Source: Streptomyces sp. OR43 (GTDB lineage Bacteria > Actinomycetota > Actinomycetes > Streptomycetales > Streptomycetaceae). From it: a DNA stretch of 53,028 nt. Each line of letters begins with the position of its first letter. Within the stretch, counting starts at the first letter, position 1. The stretch spans positions 341,977 to 395,004 of the forward strand of contig NZ_RDBK01000025.1 of the NCBI RefSeq assembly GCF_008042275.1, read 5' to 3'. Positions 25,867 through 35,274 of the stretch are shown here, in pieces. The position numbers were made by a program, and so were the translations under genes. The notes under the pieces were generated by a model. That model worked only from the letters and a program-made list of their open reading frames with translations. It was not told the origin of the DNA and did not search any database.

Positions 25867-25910
25867 GGGTAGTTTCTACCCTTCGCCTGATTGCCGGAAA
25901 CGGGTAGCGT
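25867..25910 (+). promoter_or_regulatory. Promoter with GGGTAG half-sites upstream of the adenosine kinase-like gene
   Basis: GGGTAG (25867) and CTACCC (25876-25881) form a palindrome with a 3-base centre, and a third GGGTAG (25902-25907) overlaps a -10-like TAGCGT (25905-25910). TTCGCC at 25882-25887 lies 17 bases before that box and would serve as -35, directly abutting the palindrome. A regulator binding GGGTAG would contact both promoter elements. This is inference from sequence alone. Confidence 0.45.
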
Positions 25911-26043
25911 GGGATGGCTCGGAAGTCGGGCGGTGGGTGAAGGTGCGTGACGCCGCCCCCCGATTCCCGGGTCACCCCCTCTGTCACGCCGTCCCGGGAA
26001 CGCAGACACCGTTCCCCTCGACCTCCGCAGGAGCAGTCTCCCC

Positions 26044-27018
26044 GTGCGTATCGCAGTCACCGGCTCCATCGCCACCGACCACCTCATGACCTTCCCCGGC
26101 CGATTCGCCGACCAGCTGGTCGCCGATCAGCTGCACACGGTCTCGCTCTCCTTCCTGGTCGACAACCTGGACGTGCGCCGGGGAGGTGTCGCCGCCAACA
26201 TCTGCTTCGGCATGGGTCTGCTCGGCACCCGTCCGGTCCTGGTCGGCGCCGCGGGCTCCGACTTCGACGAGTACCGGGCCTGGCTCGACCGCCACGGCGT
26301 CGACACCGGCTCGGTGCGGATCTCCGAGGTCCTGCACACCGCCCGCTTCGTCTGCACGACGGACGCCGACCACAACCAGATCGGCTCCTTCTACACGGGT
26401 GCCATGAGTGAGGCCCGTCTGATCGAGCTGAAGGCCGTCGCCGACCGCGTGGGCGGCCTCGACCTCGTCTCCATCGGCGCCGACGACCCCGAGGGAATGC
26501 TCCGCCACACCGAGGAGTGCCGCTCGCGCGGCATCCCGTTCGCCGCGGACTTCTCGCAGCAGATCGCGCGGATGGACGGCGACGAGATCCGCATCCTGCT
26601 CGACGGCGCCACGTACCTCTTCTCCAACGAGTACGAGAAGGGCCTCATCGAGTCCAAGACCGGCTGGACCGACGCCGAGATCCTCGCCAGGGTCGGCCAC
26701 CGGGTCACCACGCTCGGCGCCCAGGGCGTACGGATCGAGCGTGTCGGCGAGGAGCCGATCGAGGTCGGCTGCCCGGAGGAGAACGTCAAGGCCGACCCGA
26801 CCGGCGTCGGCGACGCCTTCCGCGCCGGATTCCTCTCCGGTCTCGCCTGGGGCGTCGGCCTGGAGCGCGCCGCCCAGGTCGGCTGCATGCTCGCCACCCT
26901 GGTCATCGAGACGGTCGGCACCCAGGAGTACACCCTGCACCGCACCCACTTCATGGACCGCTTCACCAAGGCGTACGGACACGAGGCCGCCGCCGAGGTG
27001 CGCACCCACCTCGCGTAA
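26044..27018 (+). CDS. PfkB-family kinase, adenosine kinase-like (AdoK type)
   Basis: 324 residues. The N-terminus MRIAVTGSIATDHLMTFPGRFADQL, the RRGGVAANICFGMGLLG block and the C-terminal DPTGVGDAFRAGF are PfkB signatures; the Asp of GVGDAF is the catalytic base. The sequence resembles, as I remember it, mycobacterial adenosine kinase (AdoK/Rv2202c) along its full length, including HTARF.CTTD and QIASFYPGAMSEAR-like segments. It would phosphorylate adenosine to AMP (purine salvage); sugar kinase activity is the alternative. The start is GTG at 26044 with AGGAG about 9 bases upstream. It converges on the cysteine desulfurase fusion with a 6-bp gap. Confidence 0.88.
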   Translation: MRIAVTGSIATDHLMTFPGRFADQLVADQLHTVSLSFLVDNLDVRRGGVAANICFGMGLLGTRPVLVGAAGSDFDEYRAWLDRHGVDTGSVRISEVLHTARFVCTTDADHNQIGSFYTGAMSEARLIELKAVADRVGGLDLVSIGADDPEGMLRHTEECRSRGIPFAADFSQQIARMDGDEIRILLDGATYLFSNEYEKGLIESKTGWTDAEILARVGHRVTTLGAQGVRIERVGEEPIEVGCPEENVKADPTGVGDAFRAGFLSGLAWGVGLERAAQVGCMLATLVIETVGTQEYTLHRTHFMDRFTKAYGHEAAAEVRTHLA

Positions 27019-27024
27019 CCGGCC

Positions 27025-28407
27025 TCAGGACAGCCGGCGGACCACATAGGCCGAGCCCCGGTCCGCCGGCTCCTCACCCACGTACTCCTGCTCCCGCATC
27101 GCACACCAGGCCGGGATGTCGAGGCGCGCCGCCTCGTCGTCGGACAGCACCGTCACCGTCCCGCCCACCGGTACCTCTCCGATCACCTTTGCGAGCTCGA
27201 TCACCGGAATCGGGCAGCGCCTCCCGAGCGCGTCGACGACCAGCGAGGCCGCCGGGGCGGGGGAGGGAGCGGTCGCGGTCGGGGCGCCCAGCTTCTCCCG
27301 TACGCCGGCCACGGCCGGAGGCAGCGCCTCCAGGAAGCGGTCGACGTCCTCCTCGGACGTGCCCGCCGGCAGCGACACCCGGACATTGCCCTCCGAGAGC
27401 ACCCCCATCGCCCTGAGCACATGGCTCGGCGTCAGCGTGCTGCTCGTGCAGGACGAACCGGACGACACGGAGAAGCCGGACCGGTCCAGCTCATGGAGCA
27501 GGGTCTCCCCGTCGGCATAGAGACAGGAGAAGGTGACCAGATGCGGCAGCCGCCGCACCGGATCGCCGACCACCTCCACATCGGGCACCAGCACCGGGAC
27601 CCGGGCCCGGATCCGGTCGACCAGCGCCCGCAGCCGCGCCGACTCCGCGGCCGCCTCCGCCCGGACCGCCCGCAGGGACGCCGCCGCGGCCACGATCGCC
27701 GGAATGTCCTCGAAGCCGGCGGCCCGCCCCGACTCCCGCTCGTCGGCAGGGCCCTGGACCGCGAACCGCACACCCTTGCGCACCGCGAGGAGACCGACAC
27801 CGGCCGGCCCGCCCCACTTGTGGGCACTCGCCGTCAGCAGCGACCAGCCGGCCGGCACCGGCCCCCACCCGAGCGACTGGGCGGCATCCACCAACAGCGG
27901 CACGCCCGCGGCCCGGCAGGCCTCGGCCACCTCGCCCACCGGCTGCTCGGTGCCCACCTCGTGGTTGGCGGACTGCAGGCAGGCCAGCGCGGTGTCCTCG
28001 CGCAGCACGCTCGCGTACGCCTGTGCGCGCACCGCACCCGTCACGTCCACCGGCACCTCGGTGACCGATCCGCCGCCGCTCTCGTGCGTGGCGGCCGAGT
28101 GGAGTACCGACGAGTGTTCGACGGCCGACACCACCAGATGGCGGCCGACACGCCGACGCCCCGCGAGGGCTCCGGAAATTCCGGAATGGACCGCGCGCGT
28201 GCCCGACGAGGTGAACGTCAGCTCGTCGGGACGGCAGCCGACGGCCTCCGCGGCCGCCTCCCTGGCCGCGTCCAGCAGCAGCCGGGCGCGCCGCCCCTCG
28301 CGGTACAGGCGGGCCGGGTCGGCCCAGCCCTCGTCCAGTGCGGCAAGCAGCGCCTGACGGGCGACGGGGTGGAGGGGGGCGGCGGACGCGGCGTCGAAGT
28401 AGGGCAC
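27025..28407 (-). CDS. Cysteine desulfurase fused to a TusA-like sulfurtransferase domain
   Basis: 460 residues. Residues ~1-375 form a class V PLP enzyme of the NifS/IscS type: PLP-binding Lys in ASAHKWGGP, His in SAVEHSS, and the sulfur-accepting Cys loop SSGSSCTSSTLTPSHVL. After a Thr/Ala/Pro linker (~375-390), the last ~70 residues are a TusA/SirA domain with the CPxP motif (RRCPIPVIELAK), which could take the persulfide directly. The target (thio-modification of tRNA, molybdopterin, or metal-centre maturation) cannot be read from the sequence. The GTG at 28407 has no Shine-Dalgarno but a TAGCGT box six bases upstream, so it is probably leaderless. It is divergent from ctaC. Confidence 0.9.
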   Translation of the reverse strand: MPYFDAASAAPLHPVARQALLAALDEGWADPARLYREGRRARLLLDAAREAAAEAVGCRPDELTFTSSGTRAVHSGISGALAGRRRVGRHLVVSAVEHSSVLHSAATHESGGGSVTEVPVDVTGAVRAQAYASVLREDTALACLQSANHEVGTEQPVGEVAEACRAAGVPLLVDAAQSLGWGPVPAGWSLLTASAHKWGGPAGVGLLAVRKGVRFAVQGPADERESGRAAGFEDIPAIVAAAASLRAVRAEAAAESARLRALVDRIRARVPVLVPDVEVVGDPVRRLPHLVTFSCLYADGETLLHELDRSGFSVSSGSSCTSSTLTPSHVLRAMGVLSEGNVRVSLPAGTSEEDVDRFLEALPPAVAGVREKLGAPTATAPSPAPAASLVVDALGRRCPIPVIELAKVIGEVPVGGTVTVLSDDEAARLDIPAWCAMREQEYVGEEPADRGSAYVVRRLS

Positions 28408-28413
28408 CCGGCC

Positions 28414-28419
28414 ACGCTA
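28414..28419 (-). promoter_or_regulatory. Candidate -10 box, leaderless desulfurase-TusA mRNA
   Basis: On the minus strand TAGCGT is followed after six bases by the GTG start at 28407. No ribosome-binding site is present. Confidence 0.45.
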
Positions 28420-28569
28420 GCCGGGTCCCGGCCGCCACCCGGGACCCGGTCGGCCCCGACGACGGGGAGAGGGGGCGTCAGATGGCGGCCGGAGCCCTGC
28501 ATTCCACCCCTTCGGGGAGTCGGGCGGCGCGTTGGGCACCCTCCCCGCGCGACCCCAAATAGCGTCCAG

Positions 28570-28600
28570 TAGGGTTTGGTCCGCATAAACATCCAAACCC
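28570..28600 (+). promoter_or_regulatory. Candidate ctaC promoter with an 8-bp dyad
   Basis: TAGGGT (28570-28575) is a plausible -10 box. GGGTTTGG (28572-28579) and CCAAACCC (28593-28600) are perfect inverted repeats around a 13-base AT-rich centre, starting within the -10 box. The element could be an operator or a 5'-UTR stem-loop at the start of the cta transcript. ctaC begins 80 bases downstream. Confidence 0.45.
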
Positions 28601-28679
28601 CTGCCCGCGTCAGGGCCGGCGACCGACCAGCGAGACGGGCGCGCCGACCGTGCGGGCGAGACTCTCGGGAAGGCGCTAC

Positions 28680-29648
28680 GTGAGTCCCAACGGCTCCGAC
28701 CGCTTGTCGCGGCGCCCGATGCGGCGGAAGCTGCCGCAGGTGCTGACTGCGGGCCTGGTCCTGGCGACGGCCTCCGGTTGTTCATACAACTGGGAGGATT
28801 TCCCCCGCCTCGGTATGCCCACCCCGGTAACGGAAGAGGCTCCTCGGATCCTTTCCCTCTGGCAGGGCTCGTGGGCGGCAGCGCTCGCCACGGGCGTCCT
28901 TGTCTGGGGACTGATCATCTGGAGCGTCATCTTCCACCGGCGTAGCCGGACCAAGGTGGAGGTACCTCCGCAGACCAGGTACAACATGCCCATCGAGGCG
29001 CTGTACACCGTGGTCCCTCTGATCATCGTCTCGGTGTTGTTCTACTTCACCGCACGCGATGAATCGAAGCTCCTCGAGCTCTCCCCGAAGCCCGCCCACA
29101 CCATCAACGTGGTCGGCTACCAGTGGAGCTGGGGCTTCAACTACATCGAGAACGTGGACGGCGAGTCCGCCACGGGCAACGAGGTCCCCAAGGAGCTCGA
29201 CGCCATCCCGGACAGGTTCGTCAAGCAGTTCCCCAAGGGCGCGGACGGTGTCTACGACGCCGGTATCCCGGGAGACCGGAACCCGCAGAACGGCAACCCC
29301 GGCCCGACCCTGTGGCTGCCCAAGGGTGAGAAGGTCCGCTTCATCCTGACTTCGCGTGACGTCATCCACTCCTTCTGGGTGGTGCCGTTCCTCATGAAGC
29401 AGGACGTCATTCCGGGCCACACCAACGCCTTCGAGGTGACTCCGAACATGGAGGGCACCTTCATGGGCAAGTGCGCCGAGCTCTGCGGCGTCGACCACTC
29501 CCGGATGCTCTTCAACGTCAAGGTCGTCTCCCCGGAGCGCTATCAGGCGCACCTCAAGGAGCTCGCGAAGAAGGGCCAGACGGGCTACTTGCCGGCCGGC
29601 ATCGAGCAGACCGACCCGGCCAGGAATGCGGAGACGAACAAACTGTGA
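28680..29648 (+). CDS. ctaC: Cytochrome c oxidase subunit II (aa3 type)
   Basis: 322 residues. The signal region ends in a lipobox-like ASGC (about residue 35-38), followed by two membrane helices (about 65-88 and 105-125), and the extracytoplasmic CuA domain. The CuA ligands are in HSFWVVPF and the terminal [20 protein letters not shown] is the electron entry segment. Subunit II accepts electrons from the cytochrome c domain of QcrC in the bcc-aa3 supercomplex. The start is GTG at 28680 with GGAAGG six bases before it. Its stop overlaps ctaD by four bases (GTGA). Confidence 0.95.
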   Translation: MSPNGSDRLSRRPMRRKLPQVLTAGLVLATASGCSYNWEDFPRLGMPTPVTEEAPRILSLWQGSWAAALATGVLVWGLIIWSVIFHRRSRTKVEVPPQTRYNMPIEALYTVVPLIIVSVLFYFTARDESKLLELSPKPAHTINVVGYQWSWGFNYIENVDGESATGNEVPKELDAIPDRFVKQFPKGADGVYDAGIPGDRNPQNGNPGPTLWLPKGEKVRFILTSRDVIHSFWVVPFLMKQDVIPGHTNAFEVTPNMEGTFMGKCAELCGVDHSRMLFNVKVVSPERYQAHLKELAKKGQTGYLPAGIEQTDPARNAETNKL

Positions 29649-31381
29649 GCATCCTCAATGAACCTCAGGGTGCCGCGGCAGCAGACGACTCGTACGAGGA
29701 CGAGCTGCCGGTCCGGCGCAAGCAGCCGGGAAACGTCGTCATCAAGTGGCTGACCACCACTGACCACAAGACGATCGGCACGATGTACCTGGTCACGTCG
29801 TTCGCGTTCTTCTGCATCGGCGGACTGATGGCGCTCTTCATGCGCGCCGAGCTGGCCCGTCCGGGCACGCAGATCATGTCGAACGAGCAGTTCAACCAGG
29901 CGTTCACGATGCACGGCACGATCATGCTGCTGATGTTCGCGACGCCGCTGTTCGCCGGATTCGCGAACTGGATCATGCCGCTGCAGATCGGCGCGCCCGA
30001 CGTGGCGTTCCCGCGGCTGAACATGTTCGCGTACTGGCTGTACCTCTTCGGCTCGATCCTCGCGGTGGCCGGCTTCCTCACCCCTCAGGGTGCGGCCGAC
30101 TTCGGCTGGTTCGCCTACTCCCCGCTGTCGGACGCGGTCCGTTCGCCGGGTGTCGGCGCCGATATGTGGATCATGGGTCTGGCCTTCTCCGGCTTCGGCA
30201 CGATCCTCGGCTCGGTCAACTTCATCACCACGATCATCTGCATGCGCGCGCCCGGCATGACGATGTTCCGTATGCCGATCTTCGTCTGGAACGTCCTGCT
30301 GACCGGTGTGCTGGTCCTGCTGGCCTTCCCGGTGCTGGCGGCGGCGCTCTTCGCGCTGGAGGCGGACCGGAAATTCGGTGCGCATATCTTCGACGCGTCC
30401 AACGGCGGCGCATTGCTCTGGCAACACCTCTTCTGGTTCTTCGGCCATCCAGAGGTGTACATCATCGCTTTGCCCTTCTTCGGGATCATTTCGGAAGTGA
30501 TCCCGGTGTTCAGCCGCAAGCCGATGTTCGGTTACATCGGCCTCGTGGCCGCGACGATCTCCATCGCCGGCCTCTCCGTGACGGTGTGGGCGCACCACAT
30601 GTACGTCACCGGAGGCGTGCTCCTGCCGTTCTTCTCCTTCATGACGTTCCTCATCGCGGTGCCCACCGGGGTGAAGTTCTTCAACTGGATCGGCACGATG
30701 TGGAAGGGCTCGCTGTCCTTCGAGACACCGATGCTCTGGGCGATCGGCTTCCTGATCACCTTCACCTTCGGTGGTCTGACCGGTGTCATCCTGGCCTCGC
30801 CGCCGATGGACTTCCACGTCTCGGACTCGTACTTCGTGGTCGCGCACTTCCACTACGTCGTCTTCGGCACCGTGGTGTTCGCGATGTTCTCCGGATTCCA
30901 CTTCTGGTGGCCGAAGTTCACCGGCAAGATGCTGGACGAGCGGCTCGGCAAGATCACCTTCTGGACGCTGTTCATCGGCTTCCACGGCACGTTCCTGGTC
31001 CAGCACTGGCTGGGTGCGGAAGGCATGCCGCGTCGTTACGCGGACTACCTGGCCGCGGACGGTTTCACCGCGCTGAACACGATCTCGACGATCTCCTCGT
31101 TCCTGCTCGGGCTGTCGATCCTGCCGTTCTTCTACAACGTGTGGAAGACCGCCAAGTACGGCAAGAAGATCGAGGTCGACGACCCGTGGGGCTACGGCCG
31201 TTCGCTGGAGTGGGCGACCTCCTGCCCGCCGCCGCGGCACAACTTCCTCACGCTGCCCCGGATCCGTTCCGAATCCCCGGCGTTCGACCTGCACCACCCG
31301 GAGATCGCGGCGCTCGAACAACTTGAGCACCACTCCGAGGGTGACAAGGCCCTCGCCGGCGGCAAGGAGGCGGGCAAGTGA
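29645..31381 (+). CDS. ctaD: Cytochrome c oxidase subunit I (aa3 type)
   Basis: 578 residues, about 12 membrane helices. Heme and CuB ligands are visible: FTMHGTIM (heme a His), FGHPEVYI (CuB His with the cross-linked Tyr), WAHHMYV (two CuB His) and VAHFHYV (heme a3 and a His). It reduces O2 to water and pumps protons. The GTG at 29645 overlaps the ctaC stop; longer upstream readings cover the ctaC CuA region and are not real. It ends by overlapping ctaF (GTGA), so ctaC-ctaD-ctaF is one coupled operon. Confidence 0.96.
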   Translation: MSILNEPQGAAAADDSYEDELPVRRKQPGNVVIKWLTTTDHKTIGTMYLVTSFAFFCIGGLMALFMRAELARPGTQIMSNEQFNQAFTMHGTIMLLMFATPLFAGFANWIMPLQIGAPDVAFPRLNMFAYWLYLFGSILAVAGFLTPQGAADFGWFAYSPLSDAVRSPGVGADMWIMGLAFSGFGTILGSVNFITTIICMRAPGMTMFRMPIFVWNVLLTGVLVLLAFPVLAAALFALEADRKFGAHIFDASNGGALLWQHLFWFFGHPEVYIIALPFFGIISEVIPVFSRKPMFGYIGLVAATISIAGLSVTVWAHHMYVTGGVLLPFFSFMTFLIAVPTGVKFFNWIGTMWKGSLSFETPMLWAIGFLITFTFGGLTGVILASPPMDFHVSDSYFVVAHFHYVVFGTVVFAMFSGFHFWWPKFTGKMLDERLGKITFWTLFIGFHGTFLVQHWLGAEGMPRRYADYLAADGFTALNTISTISSFLLGLSILPFFYNVWKTAKYGKKIEVDDPWGYGRSLEWATSCPPPRHNFLTLPRIRSESPAFDLHHPEIAALEQLEHHSEGDKALAGGKEAGK

Positions 31382-31776
31382 AGGTCCAGGGCAAGATGTT
31401 CCTCGGTCTGGCGCTGTTCATCCTCGTCATGGCCATCACCTACGGCGTGTGGTCCAAGGAGCCGGTCGGCACCACCGCCCTCGTCCTGGCCTTCGGCCTG
31501 AGCGTCATGATCGGCTTCTACCTGGCCTTCACGGCCCGGCGGGTCGACGCGCTGGCGCAGGACAACAAGGAAGCCGATGTGGCGGACGAGGCCGGCGACG
31601 TGGGGTTCTTCTCCCCGCACAGCTGGCAGCCGCTCTCCCTGGCGATCGGCGGCGCTCTCGCCTTCATGGGAGTCGTCTTCGGCTGGTGGCTGCTCTACTT
31701 CTCGGCCCCGATGCTCCTGATCGGTCTGTTCGGCTGGGTCTTCGAGTACTACCGCGGTGAGAACCGCACCCAGTGA
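31378..31776 (+). CDS. ctaF: Cytochrome c oxidase subunit IV, actinobacterial
   Basis: 132 residues with four membrane helices (about 4-22, 33-53, 85-103 and 108-126) and the typical polar loop [26 protein letters not shown]. This small subunit is found in actinobacterial aa3 oxidases. The GTG at 31378 shares four bases with the ctaD stop. It ends in a strong hairpin, so the operon stops here; ctaE is transcribed separately 2 kb away. Confidence 0.93.
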   Translation: MKVQGKMFLGLALFILVMAITYGVWSKEPVGTTALVLAFGLSVMIGFYLAFTARRVDALAQDNKEADVADEAGDVGFFSPHSWQPLSLAIGGALAFMGVVFGWWLLYFSAPMLLIGLFGWVFEYYRGENRTQ

Positions 31777-31810
31777 CACCGCTCCACCCGTGACACACCG
31801 CTCCACCTGA

Positions 31811-31849
31811 CGGGGGGCCCGCACTTCCACGAGAAGTGCGGGCCCCCCG
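31811..31849 (+). terminator. Terminator of ctaCDF
   Basis: A perfect 17-bp stem (31811-31827 with 31833-31849), 5-base loop, followed by TTT. One of the few hairpins here with a short T-run. Confidence 0.9.
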
Positions 31850-31888
31850 TTTGCAGTCACCCGGCGCGCTGAAACGGATGAATCTTCT

Positions 31889-31894
31889 TAGCGT
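31889..31894 (+). promoter_or_regulatory. Candidate -10 box, leaderless L,D-transpeptidase mRNA
   Basis: TAGCGT is followed after six bases by the ATG at 31901, and no Shine-Dalgarno is present. It is the same pattern as in front of the desulfurase-TusA gene. Confidence 0.45.
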
Positions 31895-31900
31895 GGGTTC

Positions 31901-33157
31901 ATGAACCACACGCCGCGTATCCGTCCCGTCATCAGCTGCGCTCTGCTGGCCGCGACCCTGGTCGCGGGGGCGGCAGCCTGTGGGGAGTCCGACGACCATC
32001 CGCTCTCGGCCCAGCCGTTCGACGCGGCCGACGAGATCTCCTCCAACACGCCCGACGGCGGCAAGAAGGTCGATCCGGACAAGCCCCTCGAAGTCACCGT
32101 CGACAGTGACGACGGCCGCATCACCGATGTGACGGCCGTGGACGCCGAAGGACGTCATCTGGCGGGCGAACTCGAAGCCGACGGACACCGCTGGCACTCC
32201 ACGGCCCCGCTCGCCGCGGGGACCCGCTACACCGTCAAGGTCGGCATGGAGGACGACGACGGAGCCCCAGGCAGCCGTACGCTCTCCTTCGAGACCGCGG
32301 CGGCCCAGAAGTTCCTGAAGGTCACCTTCGGCCCGCAGGCGGGCACCTATGGCGTCGGACAGCCCGTCACAGCGGTACTCAGTGCCCCGGTCGCCGACAA
32401 AGCCGCCCGTGCCACCGTGGAACGCGCCCTGAAGGTGCGCTCCACGCCCGCCGTGACCGGCTCCTGGTACTGGGTCGACGACAAGACGCTCCACTACCGG
32501 CCGCGGGACTACTGGCCGGCGAAGGCCACCATCGAGGTCAGCAGCAATCTCACGGGCATCAAGGTGACCAACGCGCTGTACGGCGCTCCCGCGAAAGCGT
32601 TGAAGATCACTACCGGCGACCGCATCGAGGCCATCACCGACGCCTCGGAGCACTCCATGACGGTCAAGCGCAACGGCGAAGTGATCAACACCATCCCGGT
32701 GACCACCGGCAAGCCCGGCTTCTCCACCCGCAACGGCGTCAAGGTCGTGCTGGGCAAGGAGTACTACGTACGTATGCGCGGGGAGTCCATCGGCATCGCC
32801 GAGGGCTCAGAGGACTCCTACGACCTGCCGGTCTACTACGCGACACGGGTCACCTGGAGCGGCGAGTATGTCCACGCGGCCCCGTGGTCCACCGGATCAC
32901 AGGGGTCCGCGAACGTCAGCCACGGCTGCACCGGCATGAGCACCAGCGAGGCCGAGTGGTTCTTCAACACCGTCCGCGAGGGTGACATCGTCACCGTCGT
33001 CGGCAGCGAGGGCGAGACCATGACGCCGTTCGACAACGGCTACGGCGACTGGAACCTGTCCTGGGCCAAGTGGCAGAAGGGCAGCGCCCTGAGCAACGAC
33101 GCCACGCCCGACCGTGTCGACACGGTCCGGGCGGCGCGGCTGCGCCCCGGAGTCTGA
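31901..33157 (+). CDS. L,D-transpeptidase lipoprotein (YkuD) with Ig-like domains
   Basis: 418 residues. The signal peptide ends in the lipobox AAAC (about residue 26). Two Ig-like domains follow (about 60-140 and 145-245), then a YkuD catalytic domain. The active site is HAAPW...SHGCTGMS (His about 327, Cys about 344), matching the SHGC motif of mycobacterial LdtMt2-type enzymes. These make 3-3 cross-links in peptidoglycan. It stands between ctaF and ctaE on the same strand but after a terminator, with its own promoter. Its C-terminal ~40 residues are an extension rich in Trp (GDWNLSWAKWQ), as in the family. Confidence 0.93.
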   Translation: MNHTPRIRPVISCALLAATLVAGAAACGESDDHPLSAQPFDAADEISSNTPDGGKKVDPDKPLEVTVDSDDGRITDVTAVDAEGRHLAGELEADGHRWHSTAPLAAGTRYTVKVGMEDDDGAPGSRTLSFETAAAQKFLKVTFGPQAGTYGVGQPVTAVLSAPVADKAARATVERALKVRSTPAVTGSWYWVDDKTLHYRPRDYWPAKATIEVSSNLTGIKVTNALYGAPAKALKITTGDRIEAITDASEHSMTVKRNGEVINTIPVTTGKPGFSTRNGVKVVLGKEYYVRMRGESIGIAEGSEDSYDLPVYYATRVTWSGEYVHAAPWSTGSQGSANVSHGCTGMSTSEAEWFFNTVREGDIVTVVGSEGETMTPFDNGYGDWNLSWAKWQKGSALSNDATPDRVDTVRAARLRPGV

Positions 33158-33204
33158 CCTCCGGAGTGAGCCGCGCCCCGGAGCGACGGCGTAGGCGCGG
33201 GGCC

Positions 33205-33606
33205 TCAGGCCCCCACGGACAGCCTGCTGCGCAGCAGGGCGGCCAGGGCGTCCGCGAACTCGACCGGCTCGACCGGAAGGGTCACCGCGGCGTCCGCGCG
33301 GCTCCAGGTGGCCAGCCAGGCGTCCTGGGGGCGGCCCATCAGGAGCAGCACCGGCGGGCAGCGGAAGATCTCGTCCTTGATCTGCCGGCAGACGCCCATG
33401 CCGCCCACGGGGGCCGTCTCGCCGTCCAACACGCAGACGTCGACGCCTCCGTGGTCCAGCGCGTCCAGGACGGCGGGCAGGGTGGCGCACTCCAGGAACT
33501 CGACCTGCGGCACGTCCGCCGCGGGCCTGCGCCCGGCCGCCAGCCTCACCTGCTCACGGGTGTGTGCGTTGTCGCTGTAGACCAGGACCGTGGCGGTCGG
33601 CTGCAT
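33205..33606 (-). CDS. Stand-alone, degenerate response-regulator receiver protein
   Basis: 133 residues with no output domain. VLVYSDNAHTREQVRLAA opens like a receiver, but the usual acidic pair is reduced to one Asp; the phosphoacceptor would be the Asp in DVCVLDGETAPVGGMG; the last strand reads VTLPVEPVEFADAL, where receivers have a Lys before Pro. With Lys missing, phospho-switching is doubtful. GGAGG five to six bases before the ATG at 33606 fixes the start; the longer reading to 34155 runs antisense into ctaE. It is divergent from ctaE and converges on the L,D-transpeptidase. The function is unknown. Confidence 0.75.
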   Translation of the reverse strand: MQPTATVLVYSDNAHTREQVRLAAGRRPAADVPQVEFLECATLPAVLDALDHGGVDVCVLDGETAPVGGMGVCRQIKDEIFRCPPVLLLMGRPQDAWLATWSRADAAVTLPVEPVEFADALAALLRSRLSVGA

Positions 33607-33787
33607 TGTTCCTCCGTGACGTCTGTGTCTTCGGGGCATGGGGGACCGATGCGCGGATCGTACTCCGCCCGACAGGCTGTCAGCACCGGTCCGGGCAGCG
33701 GATCCATGGGCCGTTCGGGGAGGACACACCCCTCTGACACACCGAACGGCACCCCCCGGAGTGAGGGCGGGATAAGCGACCGACATA

Positions 33788-34408
33788 ATGTCGGTCGTGG
33801 CGACAGCAACGACAGTAGAAACCGGGCACGCGCACCCGTCGGTCAATCGGCCGAACCTCACCAGCGTCGGAACCATCATCTGGTTGAGTTCCGAGCTGAT
33901 GTTCTTCGCGGCCCTCTTCGCGATGTACTTCACCCTGCGATCGGTGACCGGAGCGGAACACTGGAAGGAAATGGCGTCAGCCCTGAACTTCCCGTTCTCG
34001 GCGACGAACACCACGATCCTGGTGCTCTCCTCACTCACCTGCCAGCTCGGCGTCTTCGCCGCGGAGCGGGGCGATGTGAAGAAGCTCCGTGCCTGGTTCG
34101 TGATCACCTTCGTGATGGGTTCGATCTTCATCGGAGGCCAGGTCTTCGAGTACACCGAGCTGGTGAAGAAGGACGGCCTCTCGCTGTCCTCGGACCCGTA
34201 CGGCTCGGTGTTCTACCTGACCACCGGCTTCCACGGTCTGCACGTGACAGGCGGTCTCATCGCCTTCCTGCTCGTTCTGGGCAGGACATACGCAGCCAAG
34301 AGGTTCACCCATGAGCAGGCGACCGCAGCCATCGTCGTGTCCTATTACTGGCACTTCGTCGATGTCGTGTGGATCGGCCTGTTCGCCACGATCTACATGA
34401 TCAAGTAA
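33788..34408 (+). CDS. ctaE: Cytochrome c oxidase subunit III
   Basis: 206 residues with five membrane helices, the actinobacterial short form. The family blocks are [15 protein letters not shown] (first helix of the short form, with the conserved Glu), [10 protein letters not shown] and the terminal [15 protein letters not shown]. Subunit III stabilises the proton-pumping core. It begins the ctaE-qcrCAB unit, the same order as in mycobacteria. The start is ATG 33788; GTG 33797 in the same frame is an alternative, and neither has a good Shine-Dalgarno. Confidence 0.94.
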   Translation: MSVVATATTVETGHAHPSVNRPNLTSVGTIIWLSSELMFFAALFAMYFTLRSVTGAEHWKEMASALNFPFSATNTTILVLSSLTCQLGVFAAERGDVKKLRAWFVITFVMGSIFIGGQVFEYTELVKKDGLSLSSDPYGSVFYLTTGFHGLHVTGGLIAFLLVLGRTYAAKRFTHEQATAAIVVSYYWHFVDVVWIGLFATIYMIK

Positions 34409-34464
34409 CCGGGCTCGTACCCGATCCATCATCGACGCAGAAGATCCTGACACCGGGGTAATCC

Positions 34465-35274
34465 GTGAAAAAGCTCTCCGCACGACGACGCCATCCGTTG
34501 GCGGCGGTCGTCGTACTACTCCTCGCGCTTGCGGCTACTGGGGGGCTGTACGCCGCGTTTGCGCCCGCGAGTAAGGCGCAGGCCGACGAAACCGCCCAGT
34601 CCCTCGCCATCGACGAGGGCAAGAAGCTGTACTCCGTCGGTTGCGCCAGCTGCCACGGAACCGGCGGTCAGGGCACCACCGACGGGCCCCAGCTTGTCGG
34701 CGTGGGCTCCGCCGCCGTGGACTTCCAGGTCGGTACCGGGCGTATGCCGGCGCAGCAGCCGGGCGCCCAGGTGCCGAAGAAGAAGGTCATCTACACCCAG
34801 GCCGAGATCGATCAGCTCGCGGCGTACGTCGCGTCGCTCGGCGCCGGCCCGATCGTCCCCACCAAGAGCCAGGTCAGCCCTGAGGGTGCGGACATCGCCA
34901 AGGGTGGCGACCTGTTCCGCACCAACTGCGCCCAGTGCCACAACTTCACCGGTCAGGGCGGCGCCCTGACGAACGGCAAGTACGCCCCGAACCTCGAGGG
35001 CACGAGCCCGAAGCACATCTACGAGGCCATGCAGACCGGCCCGCAGAGCATGCCGTCCTTCCCTGACTCGACGATGCCCGAGCAGCAGAAGAAGGACATC
35101 ATCGCGTACGTCCAGACCGTGAACGGTGCTCAGGCCGAGAGCCCGGGCGGCCTGAGCCTGGGCGGCCTCGGTCCGGTCAGCGAAGGTCTGTTCGGCTGGA
35201 TCTTCGGGCTCGGCGCACTGATCGCAGTTGCCATCTGGGTCGCGGCCCACACCGCTAAGGCCAAGAAGTCATGA
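34465..35274 (+). CDS. qcrC: Diheme cytochrome c subunit of the bcc complex
   Basis: 269 residues. An N-terminal signal-anchor helix (about 12-33) is followed by two c-type heme domains, CASCH (about residue 58-62) and CAQCH (about 155-159), and a C-terminal helix (about 242-262). The two hemes replace a soluble cytochrome c: one takes the electron from the Rieske/heme pathway and the other passes it to CuA. Its stop overlaps qcrA by four bases (ATGA). The GTG start has only a weak GGGG upstream. Confidence 0.95.
   Translation: MKKLSARRRHPLAAVVVLLLALAATGGLYAAFAPASKAQADETAQSLAIDEGKKLYSVGCASCHGTGGQGTTDGPQLVGVGSAAVDFQVGTGRMPAQQPGAQVPKKKVIYTQAEIDQLAAYVASLGAGPIVPTKSQVSPEGADIAKGGDLFRTNCAQCHNFTGQGGALTNGKYAPNLEGTSPKHIYEAMQTGPQSMPSFPDSTMPEQQKKDIIAYVQTVNGAQAESPGGLSLGGLGPVSEGLFGWIFGLGALIAVAIWVAAHTAKAKKS

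Noticed and set aside
29585..31333. A long minus-strand frame over ctaD
   Set aside because: The ctaD frame has all heme/CuB motifs; the antisense product is charged low complexity with no motif.
33607..34155. Upstream extension of the receiver gene
   Set aside because: It runs antisense through ctaE and lacks receiver similarity; GGAGG before the ATG at 33606 fixes the start.
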